Shown: positions 47,755 through 59,563, counted from the first letter of the stretch. The stretch: DNA of 64,000 bases from Guyanagaster necrorhizus (GCF_019112545.1 NW_025064880.1:497337-561336), one strand, 5' to 3'. Numbers and translations are program-made. The notes: generated from the letters alone by a model not told the origin.

Positions 47755-47886
47755 TTTAAAAGTAGAAAGCCTGCAGAGAAAAAAAAAAAATTTTTTTTGG
47801 CTAAGAGTCACGTGCCCGGACCGATGAACCGTCACTGCCTCGTGTCTTTAGCTGTCGACATTTGAATTCTATTCATCACGAACACT
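47755..47886. promoter_or_regulatory. Divergent promoter NSA1 / RMD5 with poly(dA:dT) and E-box
   Basis: Contains 12 A followed by 8 T (47779-47798), a rigid nucleosome-poor tract that also includes AAAAATTTTT, like the yeast RRPE ribosome-biogenesis element. CACGTG lies at 47809-47814 and CCGATGAA, a near match to PAC, just after it (47820). Function inferred. Confidence 0.5.
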
Positions 47887-49311
47887 ATGGAAGCCGCTCT
47901 AAAGGAGCTCACCAAACTGGAAAGGCTGACTGGCGACTCCTCAGCCAAGGCGAAATCTGCTTCCGTTTCGGACTCACTGGATTCACTTATCGATTCTCTC
48001 CGCACTGCCAGGCAACTCTGCATAGAAGGTGACTTACCTGATGACTCCTGCATTAATTTATCGCGTACTACGGAGTCAAGGAAAAAGGACATCGACGAGC
48101 GACAGAAGGAGATTTATTCCTCAATGTCTCGCCTTGGGAAAGCCCTGGAAAAGGTACGCGTGGTCTGTCTCAGTCGTCGAGAGAATGCTGAGTCTGCCAA
48201 AGAAATTCACTAGCACACTGCCTTCTTATCCAAATCTGTTCACATCTGAAGAGGCCGTTACTGCGTTGGAGCGAACCGTAGTGTTACACTTCCTACGCAC
48301 AGGCCAGTTCGACACGGCCCAGACACTTCTAGAGGTAAGCTTGGGACTCGTCTATCTTGTGCATTGTATTGAAGACAGAATTATAGGAATCCAACACGGA
48401 TATTCCGAGTGTTTTGCGGGAGCAATTCATCGATCTTCATAGGATTCTACAGGCCCTGAAGGATCAGGATACGGGTCCGGCACTTCAGTATGATTCATGT
48501 CGTCCTCATCAATCCATGTGCTGATTGTATCCAAGATGGGCACGAGAAAACCGAGACTTTCTGAAATCACGGGCATCTCCCCTAGAGTTCTATCTACATC
48601 GTTCCCAATATGTTCGACTTCTGTTATTTTCACATCCCCCAGACCCACGCCCGGCGCTCGCATATGCGAACTCTTCAATGCGATCGTTTTATGATCATCA
48701 CGAAGATGAGTTCAAGCGCCTGATGACCTGCCTCGCATTCCTGCCGTTGTCCCGTTTAAAGACCTCTCCCTATGCGGATTTGGCATCGCCATCGCTACAC
48801 TGGGACCTTGAGCCCCTCTTCGCCAGGGAGTATTGTGCCAGTTTAGGGATGAGTAAACAGATACCGCTTAAAGTAGTGACCAAAATCGGTGGAGGTGGTG
48901 CCTTGGCCAAGATAGAAAAGGGAAAACGCGTGATGCGGGAGAGAAAGAGTGAATGGAGCCAATCTGACGAGTTACCGGTGTGTATATACCTGCCGATTTT
49001 GATTTTGGCGTATCTTTAACTTGTGAAACAGATTGAAATACCGGTTCCCTCAGAGAACAGATACCATTCAATCTTCACATGTCCAGTCTCTAAGGAACAG
49101 TCCACTGAAGCAAATCCGCCGATGATGATGACATGTGGCCATGTTATAGCAAGAGACAGCCTACAGAAACTGAGCAAACCCGGAGGGTGAGTCGGTCTTT
49201 GCATTCCACAGCTTCGTTTCTCAAGCTTTCTGTTAAACGTATAGGCGAGTGAAGTGTCCATACTGTCCAACAGAGTCGCAGGCATCTTCGGCGCTACCTG
49301 TATACTTCTGA
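47887..49311 (+). CDS. RMD5: GID/CTLH ubiquitin ligase RING subunit Rmd5/RMND5
   Basis: Catalytic RING-like subunit (Gid2) of the GID/CTLH E3 complex, which in yeast degrades gluconeogenic enzymes when glucose returns. The N-terminus is a helical region ([17 protein letters not shown]). LisH-like and CTLH parts follow: [60 protein letters not shown], then the CRA region YVRLLLFS with [13 protein letters not shown]. The C-terminal RING is the non-canonical Gid2 type: [20 protein letters not shown] then [10 protein letters not shown] and VKCPYCPTE. Fewer zinc ligands than a classic RING are expected for Gid2. About 6 exons, near 400 residues. The last exon, after a 58-base intron, ends at TGA 49309-49311. 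Confidence 0.92.
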
Positions 49312-49570
49312 TTCTTTTCACGTGTACAGCACTGTAATAGTACCACCGACCGGAAATTATAATAGGACTTGTAAAATTTTAAACAATTTGCGCTGGCCTG
49401 GATGTGGCGGCTGTGGAGTTGCGGCCCTTACGGTGCGCTTACGGTCATGCTTATGTCACGTTGACCTAAGCAAGGGATGGCTCACGGGGGACGCCGTTGT
49501 TACATACTTGCTGTCCGCTTCGTCAGTGCCAGCAAAGGCGACTGCTGTCGTATGTCCTTGCCTGGGCACC

Positions 49571-52500
49571 ATGTCGGCCTTTCGACCTACAAGATCCTCT
49601 CCTCCTTCCAAGGCTGCTGAACTTGCCCAGTCTATCACCCAGTCTCTCGCCTCGTCGCGTTCCGCTCCCCCAGTACCTGAGCTCACTGGTCTATCTCAAG
49701 AAGATGTCAATTTGTTGGACGCCATCATCGACCGTGCAGGTGCATCTGCCACCACCTTCCTCACCGTATTCAAGGCATACAGCGATATCTTACAGGAGCG
49801 AGGGCTAGATCCCCATGAGGTCGTCTACTACGGCAAACTCCTGAAGCTGGGTACCTTAAAGGGCGGAAGCTGGGCTGACAAGTGGGAAATGGTCAAGGTG
49901 CAGCAAGGATATGCTGAGAAAAGCAAGCCCACGATAGCTGTTCGCACAAGCAGTAATCAACCTACCAGCCGACAGCGAGCAGCACCTCCACCAGAACGCG
50001 CTGTTGTCCGTTCCAACCCCCCTCCACGCGACGATGACTCTTTTACACTGCATTCTCACGAAAATGAATCCGAACAAGATGAAACAGCAGAAGACGTGAT
50101 AGATGCTGTTTACCATCATCCGGTCCTGATCCGAGCTCGTGCTCGACGACGACAGTCTCCACCCCCGTCTGATATCACTACCAACTCTCTTGGTCTTGAC
50201 TTTAGGGGAATACCGCCATCTTCTTCACCGCTTCCACCATCCCACTTAATGCCACTGTCTCGCCAACGCCGCCTCAGCCTCTTCGGATCGTCAGAGTCCG
50301 ATATGGCCGGCGATAACATGATTACACCCCCTGCATACAACGCTGCTGCCAATGATCATCTGATACACCGACAAAATTATCAGAGCCCGTTGTCTCGAAC
50401 CAGGCCCCCACCCAAAAGCGCTACGCCGGTACCGTATGGCAAGCCAACAGTTCTGCCTGTTAAGGCTAGCGCCATCAGTGAAGATGACGCATGGAAGAAG
50501 ATTGATATGTTACGTGACGAACAAGAGGCGGACGCTTTCTGTCGGCTTAGGCTGATTGAACGATGCTGGGATGTCTGGAAACAAGGCTTCCAATGGATTA
50601 TAGTAAGCCTAGTACCGTCACACATCTCATTCTTTTTTCATCTATGTACAGACTACTAATGATCAAATCCAAGACGCTCGCGACAATCTTGTTATGCGTC
50701 TTACTCTTCAACGTTGGAACAGTCGCTTGGTTGCTTACCGGCGGACATGTCAAAATGCCGACGCGATGGCGAATAATCGCCAGATGAAGCAGGCTTTTTT
50801 GCGTTGGAGACGCAGTCTTGTCGGCAAACAACATGAAAACTGGCGAAATTCGATGCGGTCGAAGATGAAGATTGTTCGTACTAAGCGGGAAGAGAGGTTG
50901 AGAAAAGATGCCTGGGCTAAATGGCGTCAATCGTACAAGTCACATCTTTCCGATCAGCATTACAATGAGAGATTGTCCCTCCGCTTCATTCAACGTTGGA
51001 AAGATAAACTGTCTGCAGTTGACGGTCTGGAGGATGTTGCCGATGAGGTACAGCGCGCGAGAGCCGAGCATGCTGTCGAGAGGTGCTGGACTCACTGGCG
51101 GCAGATGACACACTTGCGCACTGTTGAGAGTATAATTGTGCGACGAGTCGGGCAAACGGTTAAAAGACAAGTCATGAGAACTTGGCAGAAACAGATGTGA
51201 GTATATATCACACCCACTAAGCGCGCGTCTAATTTGTTCATCTATTTTTGTCAGGAATGACTTAATTTCAGCAGAGGAATACCGCAATCTAATCGTGGTA
51301 AGAAACGTCATGCGACGATGGAAAGCCGCACAGCTATCTATTCATGTATGTGCTTTATGTTTATTGCGCGTTTCATAACATTTTATAACTATTTCAATAT
51401 AGCACATGGAACGCCGTGCGGATAAGCATCTTGCTAGGCAGGATGATGTTCTTCGTCGTGCCGTCACAAGGGTGTGGAAAGCCCGTGAAAGAGGGCGCTT
51501 GCTCGAGAGGGTGAAGGCGGTGCGACTGGTCAAAAGTACTTGGTTAGCATGGAAACAGCAGCTGCGGGAGCAACGGGCTCGGGAAGGTTTGTTTAGAGTT
51601 CTGTTTTTCCACAAGAGCTAATGTTCCTCCAGATATCGCATCTTCATTCTATGCGCAGTCAACACTCACCGCTCGCAAGACCTTCCAGACGTGGCGACAG
51701 GTTTTATCGACCCATCAGAACTCGCATCTGTTCGCAGTTCAATATCATTCGTCTCATCTCCGTTACCGCATGCTATTAATATGGCGTATTCGATGGCACG
51801 AGCAGCTCAAGATGATGAAAAAATCGCGTCTCATGGAGAAATTCGTTCTTATGCGGCGTGCTTGGAATACCATGAAAGCGAAGTACCACGACAAGCAAAG
51901 AGAACGCCAGTTTCAAACGTTCAAAGTCCAGAAACTCCGGAAGTTATTTATGGGTGCGAAAGTATAATGTTAGCAACTGCGGGGATTCTGATATCTTTTC
52001 TTCAGTGTGGGCTGGGCATGCCAGGCGCCATCAGGAGTGTACCCTCTTTGACATTCGGGTCAAACACGTTCGTTTTTACTTTCAGTTACGTTATTACCGG
52101 CTTAACTTTTTGCAGAGAATCCTTCGATCGGCATTAACGCAATGGACCAACCGTGTCATCGACATCAAGCTGCAGGAACTTGAGGTGACTCAGCGACATG
52201 AAGTAGGAATCCTCCAGTGAGCACTTTTTTTTTTCCCCTTGCGAGCACGTCGGACTGACGGCGGGGAAAGGGCTGCATTTAATAAGTGGAAGCGAATATG
52301 TATGCGTCACGTCGAGGAGCTAAGTCTCATGGAAAGCTATCGAGACGTAAAAAGAGAAGGTGGGCTTCATTTCATCCACTTGTAGTTAGTTCTTGCGCTG
52401 ATAGCGGTACAGATAATATTCGGCGCGTTTTCCATCAGTGGCTTACTGCAGCTCGGGCAGCTCGCCACCGAAGGCTTCTTTTACAGCGGCGAGAAGATGA

Positions 52501-53498
52501 AGTCCAGCTGGCAACCATGGAAATGGCATGGGACAAGTGGAGAGACAAATTCAAAGATGACCAACTTCGGCCGATTGTGAGTGTCATTTTCTTACGAGTT
52601 CTGTTCATTTTTAATTAGATGACCAGGAATATGAGCTCCTCATTCGGAATCAACTAAATGCACTACGTCAGGTATTCAATGCATGGAAAACTAAGACTAA
52701 GGTACGCAAAAGGAATTTTGCTGTCCTCAGTTTTCGGCTTGATGTAAAAAAAAATATAGTCATTGCCTGCCATTCGGTTCCATGCAACTCACATCAAAAC
52801 GAAGCATTGGAAAATCTGGACTAGTCAAATGCCTCGCGCAATGCTCGCTAGGAAAGCTCGCGAGGTGGACAAAAAGAACACACTAAGTATGTGTGCTTTT
52901 ATTCAGCAAATTTACGGTGTATTCATCTCTGTATAGCAAGATTTCTTGATAACTGGGTTCAGGCGCATCGTACCAAGCTTGCCCGAAAAGCAGTTGCGTG
53001 AGTGCCGGAAATCAAGTATGTTCCAGATTCGGGTTTAATATTTATCTGTATAGACGGGCACGACAGCTTCGATTGCCAACGGCCAGCAGCACCCCACGTC
53101 GACCGACGGTGCCACGTCCGGAAGGGGCGCCTTCACAACCATTTCGAAGTGTGCTCCTGCGTCGGACGCCACTTGTCGATTCTGTTACGGACCGGGAACC
53201 TAGCCCGCCAAGGCCATTTGGGGTACGAAGCAGTCTAGTTCCTTCCAAACCGCGATCAGAAACGAGTCCCGCGCGTTCCGGGATATCAAGTAGAACGCGC
53301 GAGCCGAGCCCCGCTCGTTCAACTAAATCTGGGATCAGTGGTTTCCGTGGACGTAGTCCAGCTTTCCCGCCTGCACCATCGACCACTGCGAGCGGTATCG
53401 GTAGCGAGGGACCCAGCCGGCTGTGGCTTGAGCTTCAAAATGTTCAGAGAAAGTCCAAGGCTCCTATCCAGCAGTCTATTGGAAGGCGATCTCCATGA
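49571..53498 (+). CDS. SFI1: Sfi1-type centrin-binding spindle pole body protein
   Basis: Long helical scaffold that binds centrin (Cdc31) along repeated helices and forms the spindle pole body bridge. I start at MSAFRPTRSSPPSKAAELAQ (49571); the open frame extends upstream but without ATG support in a plausible leader. The first 300 residues are disordered apart from a helical block with LTGLSQEDVNLLDAIIDRAG. From about 50530 the Sfi1 repeats begin, each ending in a Trp: RCWDVWKQ, LQRWNSRL, FLRWRRSL, WAKWRQSY, FIQRWKDKL, CWTHWRQM, VMRTWQKQ, VMRRWKAA, VTRVWKAR, STWLAWKQQ, TFQTWRQV, up to FLDNWVQAHR near 52960. I count about 20. The tail (53090-53490) is Ser/Pro/Arg-rich and disordered. About 12 exons, roughly 1,120 residues. 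Confidence 0.9.
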
Positions 53499-53656
53499 GT
53501 GGTATTTATTTGACGTATTTATTTCTATGTATGCGTTATGTATCCTGCATCATGCATCATGTTTTGTTCTCGCATATGGTATGGGATTGTCCTGCAAATG
53601 AAAAAGGTTCTGATCAGGTGTAAAGCATTCTTTCACGTACACTGCGCGTACTTGAT

Positions 53657-53946
53657 TTAAGTGTTTCGATAGTACTGCCAACCGACCCAATTGGCAATCA
53701 CGAAATAAGCGCTTGTCGGCACTAGGAAGACAGCAAAATACTTGTAATGTGTGTCTTGTGCCAGAGCATCGATTACCTGAAAAAAGATTAGAGACGTCGT
53801 TAATCTTGACTGGATAGTTATGTATGTGTTACACTAATACCGGTCAAAGGGAGGAATGAGCTGAAGAGGACAGCATAAGATGCGATAAGAAAGAAGGCTG
53901 TGGACGAGAAAAATATCCAGTGCCCGATGTTCAGCGCATTTAGCAT
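53657..53946 (-). CDS. PIGY: GPI-GlcNAc transferase subunit Y (PIGY-like), tiny membrane protein
   Basis: Two very short exons, too small to stand out as open frames, give about 76 residues. Exon 1: MLNALNIGHWIFFSSTAFFL then IASYAVLFSSFLPLTGIS, a membrane helix. A 60-base GT-AG intron (donor AGT|GTAACA) keeps frame into VIDALAQDTHYKYFAVFLVP and TSAYFVIANWVGWQYYRNT. Two hydrophobic helices and the closing W-x-G-x-x-(Y/F)-(Y/F)-R-N pattern fit PIGY, the small subunit of the ER enzyme that starts GPI-anchor synthesis (human PIGY ends WMGIKLFRHN). The gene is convergent with SFI1 and divergent from the coiled-coil gene. The model is convincing; the family name is likely. Confidence 0.68.
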
Positions 53947-54131
53947 CACGAATGGGAAATGTCATGAACGAGACAGTCGACAATTTGCGATCAAACAATC
54001 AGTGATCAGTGACGAACGCGTGACGTGTTACCAATGACACCAATGAAGCTCTCCAACTGGCCTTTACTACCAACACTCAGTTGCAGCGCTGTCAAACCCT
54101 CCTTACCTTTCTCGACTGCCCGCCTCTCGCA

Positions 54132-54658
54132 ATGAGCTCCCGTTTTGATTCTCGAGACGATATGCCCACGTCGGTGCCCCCTCTCATCGGTCGTCATGTA
54201 GCCCAATCTGACATATCTTATGCTCCAATAGTCGAGAGACGGCAGCAACAACGACCTACCAGACAGCATTTAGCGTGCCAGCAAAGGACACAGAATCGAT
54301 TCATTTAGGCACGGATACCGAATCTGAAGCCTTCACTACCTCCCCACTCCTTCCTGAAATTCCTAACCTGGACTTTGACCTATCGAGCATCATCAGTGGG
54401 TCCAGCGAGTGAGTTACCTTCCGTTCGCTGTGGCGATGGGTCCGATGCTGATGATCGGTGGTGTACAGTCCTGACGTTGACCAGGAAAAAGTGAAGAAGC
54501 GAGCGTCGAATGTGCAGAAGCTGGCGGAGGAGAACGAGAAGCTCAAGGCAGAACTGAAGGCGATGACGGACCGACTGGAGGCGGCAGAGAGGAAACGAGC
54601 GCAGCTGGCGCAGAAGAGGAACAAGCAGCAGCATATTCTTGAGCCGTCATCTACCTAA
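54132..54658 (+). CDS. Small coiled-coil protein of unknown function
   Basis: I do not recognise this protein. Start MSSRFDSRDDMPTSVPPLIG. The reading frame then changes near 54260: the downstream frame carries FSVPAKDTESIHLGTDTESE and IPNLDFDLSSIISGSS. A further intron (54410-54465) leads to DVDQEKVKKRASNVQKLAEE and a heptad coiled coil NEKLKAELKAMTDRLEAAER, ending before TAA 54656. The frame change is solved either by a small intron (for example CAT|GTAGCC to CCAG|ACAGCA, about 68 bases) or by a one-base sequencing error. It resembles the leucine zipper part of a bZIP factor, but there is no clear basic DNA-binding region. Roughly 135 residues. Confidence 0.55.
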
Positions 54659-54843
54659 AAGGACTCTTTTTTACTTGTTCGTTGTTTGTACCCAAATTCA
54701 CACAAATCGCATACCAACTTATATTCAGTAATTAATTCATAATTTCTCGCTATGATGTCATTGATCATGTGACTCTGTACTCATCTCGCCTCGCCTCTGT
54801 TAAATTTCTCTTGTTACTCAACCACCATCGTCGCTTTTTCAGA

Positions 54844-56622
54844 ATGCCTTCTTCTCCCCTGCACTCTCCTACTGCTGCTCGTCGAGCCTCGGAGCGACGC
54901 GGCTCGGAGCGCAGAGGCTCCAACTACTCTGCTGGCTCTCGCCGCCCCTCTATCGATCCAATGAGGCTCATTCCCATGGACAAGTCCGTATTTTTCGCAT
55001 TGGATCATCCATTGTTTTCTCTGATACACGTAAAAAGGGCGATTCATGTCGGAGGGTCTGATGACTTCAATGTTCTCTTCATCGGAGCCGGGAACATCAT
55101 GTTCGGTAGGTTACTTGAGCAGAAACGTCTTTATCTGATTCTTATCTCGATGTAGGCTCCGATGAGGGACCCTGGAACCACTCCTTCCGTTTTGAACAGT
55201 ACGTCTGGACCAGCTGTGCAGCTCTTATCAACACGTTCCGTTTGACAGCAAACTTGGTCCTCGCCTCAAGGTCGTAGCTCTTATCGATCCCGCCATTGAA
55301 CGTGCGACTGCCGTTCTTCAGAAGAAATGCGACTCCTTCGTCGTGTCTGCATACCAAGGTACCCGTGTCTTCAAGACTCTCGAGGACTTCGTCAAAAACA
55401 TGGCGCCAAAGGACAGGCCCCGCGCTGTTATTGTCGGCAGTCCCCCCATGTTTCGTGGGACCTTAAAACCTGGTCGCGATATCGAGATGCAGATACTCAA
55501 GCATTTCCCTGGTGTTGCTATGTTCATTGAGAAACCCATCGCGACAGGCCCTGAGGCGGAGATCCAGGATGCATTTACCATTGCCAAGACCATCAGTGAC
55601 AGCAAAACCATTTGTTCCGTTGGGTACGGGTTCTTGTGCACAAATTTGTAATCAAACTTATGCGGTCACTAGTTACATGTTGCGATACCTCAAGGCGGTA
55701 CAGATGATGAAACAGATCATCGAAGAGAATAATCTGACAGTTATGGCTACCATCGCTCGCTACGCCTGCGCATATGAGGCCATTGCTAAGCCAGATTGGT
55801 GGGACAAGTCCAAGAGGTGGGTTCCTGTAAGCTCATATCATTTTTCCCTTGACATTAAATTATGGGGTTGATTAGCGCAGGACCAATCGTGGAACAAGGA
55901 ACTCATTTCTGTGATCTTTCGCGTTACTTTGGAGGCGAAGTCGACATTTCTACCGTTTCTGCTCACTCGTTGGAGTGGGACGAGAATGCAGGACATCTGT
56001 CGGCGATAAAAGTGGATGAGAGTAAGATTGCTCCTGAAAATAGAATCCCTCGTGTCACCGCCGCTACGTGGTAAGACTCCTTGAGGACGTAAATCATGAC
56101 AGCTGCTCACATGGACATGTATCATAGGAAGTACGACAGTGGAGCCGTTGGTAGTTTTACTCACATCGCAGCGTTGCAGGGTACGAACTACAGCTGCGAG
56201 CTGGAAGTGTACGCCGACGGGTACTCCCTCAAGTAAATATATACCTACCCCGTTCTTGGACACCTATCTGACAGTGCTCTTCAACCTAGGCTTGTTAACC
56301 CATATGTGCAACCTGTCCTTTGTGTGCGTAGGCCTGGAGACGATCACGAACAAACCATTAATTTCCCCGATGACGATCCCTTCTTCTCCGAGGTATCCAA
56401 CTTGATTGATATCATCGAGGATATCGAAGAAGATCCAGATGCGGCACAGATATTGAGCTCGTACGATGGTCAGTGTGTGCGGTCAATCATATGAGCTCGA
56501 GCGTTCTGATGCTCCGTCTTTCAGATGCGGTCAGGACTTACGAATTGACCTGGGCTATTCGTCGTGCCAGTGAAAAGTCCCGAGCTGAAAAACTGAAGGC
56601 CAGCGCTGCCGCCGCCAAGTGA
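54844..56622 (+). CDS. Gfo/Idh/MocA-family NAD(P)-dependent oxidoreductase
   Basis: Dinucleotide-binding dehydrogenase of the glucose-fructose oxidoreductase superfamily; substrate unknown, often a sugar or cyclitol. The N-terminus is a Ser/Arg-rich extension (MPSSPLHSPTAARRASERRG), possibly disordered or targeting. The Rossmann fold begins FNVLFIGAGNIMFGSDEGPW with GxGxxxxG. Then come LKVVALIDPAIERA, RPRAVIVGSPPMFRG, and FIEKPIATGP with the family E-K-P motif. TICSVGYMLRYLKAVQMMKQ is produced by splicing. The C-terminal domain has GPIVEQGTHFCDLSRYFGGE, a conserved His region. The gene ends in a charged helix (EKSRAEKLKASAAAAK). About 9 exons, near 460 residues. Convergent with HNT3, 97 bases apart. 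Confidence 0.88.
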
Positions 56623-56719
56623 GCACAAAGCTTAAAACAGTAACCTATAGACCAAGTTCTGTACGACGCTAGAAACTTATAGGCATTTCAAAGTACAACA
56701 TTGTGTTTTAGTAGACTCG

Positions 56720-57578
56720 TCATAGAGTGTGGACATTTTCGCTTTCTGGTTTCGGTTTCTTATCGTGATGCTCATCGCCGTCGTTTTTATGTGATCTAGC
56801 CTCAAATTTGCGTTTCCTCTCTAGTTTGGCTTTCTCTTGAGCGGCCTGCTTGTCCCATTCTTCTTGGAGATGTGCTTTCAGGATGGGCATGTTCTTCATC
56901 TCATTTCCACAGCGCCAGCACTCTAGAGGTTCTTTCAAAAGAGCTTCGTATTCTTTAGGATCCAGTTTGGCCATCTAAATGTGTTTGGTAAATCGAAGCG
57001 GTTGAGATGAGCAGTACACGCACTGAAGAGAAATAAGACGGGTCAGCGTCAAACCAAGACAGGACCTCGTTGATATCCAAGAAAAACCCAAGTTTAGGAT
57101 GAAATGTGTTGTAGTGTTTCTTGTTTTTCATCCTCGATGAGCAGAAGTCTGCAGAGAGGACGTGGAGATGGAGATGCCTGTACATTCCCCCAAGGTCGTC
57201 AAGAATCAAAGCAAACCCCGGCTCAAGCACTCACTCCATCGAAGGCGCAGCATGAAACCCGGTCCATATCCCCCACTTGAAGCCGTACCGCCTGACCATC
57301 TCTTCCTCGATTTCTTTTCGTAGCGCCGCCGCAGCGTCGCTCAGACTCTCCACAACCTCTTTGGCACGCATCTTATCACGTTTGAGGAGTGATTTCAGAC
57401 TGGAAAGATCTAGCGGCGAATCGGTCTGGACGCGTGGGAGGATGAGAAAGTGGAAGATGGATTTTGGAAATGCATCGTAGATGGTGAGCGTTGTGTCGGT
57501 GTGGCTGAAGAGAACAGAGGGTGGGAGACTGCTTGGCAGTTTGCTTGCGTAGCTGCGTAGGATGGTTAGGTTTGCCAT
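56720..57578 (-). CDS. HNT3: Aprataxin-like DNA deadenylase (HIT plus zinc finger)
   Basis: Nuclear enzyme that removes AMP left on DNA 5' ends by failed ligation. Three exons, near 245 residues. Exon 1 gives MANLTILRSYASKLPSSLPP and SIFHFLILPRV, the HIT fold. Exon 2 gives EHLHLHVLSADFCSSRMKNK, with the His triad H-x-H-x-H made complete across the junction, then KKHYNTFHPKLGFFLD. Exon 3 carries the C-terminal C2H2 zinc finger, CWRCGNEMKNMPILKAHLQE, typical of aprataxin and absent from plain HIT hydrolases. It ends in a basic tail (KKPKPESENVHTL). All catalytic and zinc residues are present. Confidence 0.92.
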
Positions 57579-58545
57579 CGTGGTCCAAAGCCAAGCTCAG
57601 ATGTCATGAACTTCATTGCTATATGACAACTTGTACATTAACAAAGTCTCAAGTTTTTGACTTTATATACCCAACACCATCTCCTAATCAAACCACCATG
57701 AAGACGACAAAATGCATCGTAAATCTTTATCCTGGAATTGATCAGTCTTTTTCCTACACAACAGAGAGAAGATCACGTACTTCATACATCGACTCATGTC
57801 ATCGAACTTATCCATTCAACACCAGCATCTTCCATTACCAGGTTTGTCATACCATCGCAGTCCTCGAAGAGACCACAAAAGCGCACAGTAGGCCGGTCTA
57901 ATAAATCTAAGTTGGCGAGTTGCTCGTACAGCATAGCTTCACGGTATAGTACCAAAGCATCTTCGTTACTAGGTCTGAATAAGGCACCCTAGTAAACGCA
58001 GCCATGCCAGATGATTGTAGATTCAAAGGTGGGGTGCGTTGTAAGCGAGATGTAAATGACCAAGGTGTACTTTCTAAGCACAGTGATAATGATCAACTTA
58101 AATAAGACTCGAAGGACGAGGTAGGGAGAATATACGCGAGTAGTAGTTGCAGCACATTTCTTGGCTTTGTCCTCGTCTTGATGTAATTCGTTGTCCTTGG
58201 TCTCGACCGACCTTTTTTGTCCAAATCGCCGTTTTCTGTCCTGCTGGCGAAAGAGTTCGACAGGCCGTTGGTATACTTGGCGAGCTTTCGCATATTGATA
58301 GCCATGTATGCATGCACCGACAAGGGATGGGATCGCAATACGACTGGCCATAGGCACACACAAGACAGCGGTTTGGGTCCGCCTGGAACGTAAGAAATAC
58401 TAGAATACCGCCATGTTACTTGAAGACGCATGTGGTTGTATCCGCGTACATCTTGCGACCAAGCCTTTTGAAACAGTCAGATTTGCTGAAACTTTTCAGA
58501 CTTCACTTACCCTGGCTATACCAGCCCATGCACTTTCTAGCTACC
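57579..58545. other. Unresolved ~1 kb upstream of HNT3
   Basis: Overlapping minus-strand open frames (57989-58431), one with a basic segment ARQVYQRPVELFRQQDRKRR, and unrelated plus-strand frames. No domain is recognisable and no consistent exon set could be built. It may contain a 3' part of the unresolved gene upstream or only the HNT3 promoter. Confidence 0.4.
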
Positions 58546-59563
58546 CTAAAACTTCGGCCTTCTTCTCTGGCCAGGGTTCCTAGACACTCTGCTGCCATTA
58601 TCATAAGCTTGACTTGCGGCACGACGTACCGATGCAAGCTGAGGTATAACTTCAGACCGGGAATCCTTCTTCTTGATGCAGCTGTCGCTCATTGCAGAAT
58701 AGCACTCCTTGATCCAACCGCACGAAAGATCGATGAGCTTGTCAATAGCTTCAATTCCTGGGCTTGGTACCTGCGAGAAACCCAGAGCATCTTGGAGCGA
58801 AGCAACATCTCGCCTTGGAGTAGTCTCCGAGCATTGTGGCAGTCCTGACACTTAGTGCAGCCTTGACATCCTTCCTGTGGCCAAGGAAAGCAAAGTCGCG
58901 GATCCTCTATTTGTGCACGAACAATGAGGAGATATACCAGAAAAACTCGCAAGTCGAACTTGATATGATGTTGGAAGGCAAAAGAAACAAAACTTCCAAT
59001 ATTCTCCTGAGCCACGGGTGGTTAGCTGAATTCCAAAGATACACAAATTTTCTTGACGTATGCGCCCATTTCCGATGAACTTTCGAGGCAAAATTCGGCT
59101 GCATCGTTCCTAAATAGAACTGGGACTCTGGAACAGGAGTTACATCTGCGCCGTGAATTAGAGGGTAGGCAAGAGAGAACGCGTTCTAGACAATGAACTG
59201 AACAGTACAGTAAATCTGGCTAGAAACAAGGACGTTCCCGACATCTGTACGAAGACCGCTCAGTAGAACATGGATGGCAAGACACGCCCAGTACGCAGAT
59301 CTGAAGCAAAGCTTGGTGAACTCGCCGCTCTTTCCAGGGCCGACGGTAAGAGTGGCGAGCTGGAGGTGCTCGGGAACGTCTTTGTCGTAGGGATTAACAG
59401 CGTCGTCGTCATCGAGCTGGACGTCGGGGTCGATTTGTACTTGAAAACATGCGCTGGTTGACTTGTACTCCAAATGTTTCGTAGTATCATTTTCTGCCAG
59501 CCGCAAACGTTTGTTGCCGTCGACGTTGAGGTCTGGCGAAGAGAGTCCATGTTTTGTAACCAT
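58546..59563 (-). CDS. Unresolved multi-exon gene (hypothetical protein)
   Basis: I do not recognise this gene. Exon 1 starts at MVTKHGLSSPDLNVDGNKRL and has VQIDPDVQLDDDDAVNPYDK and PEHLQLATLTVGPGKSGEFT. A GT-AG intron of about 48 bases (donor after DVGN near 59230) leads to AFSLAYPLIHGADVTPVPES, QFYLGTMQPNFAS and FVYLWNSANHPWLRRILE. Downstream, all three frames stay open for 100-300 bases (58690-59015) and the right path is unclear. One candidate, DFAFLGHRKDVKAALSVRTA with TMLGDYSK, loosely resembles the helical region of SAC3/PCI-type proteins. The last frame gives IEAIDKLIDLSCGWIKECYS and ends at the TAG at 58546. Internal boundaries are guesses. It could also be a gene that has started to decay. 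Confidence 0.4.

Noticed and set aside
57521..57901. 126-codon plus frame overlapping HNT3
   Set aside because: It is antisense to the clear aprataxin exon 1 and has no domain.
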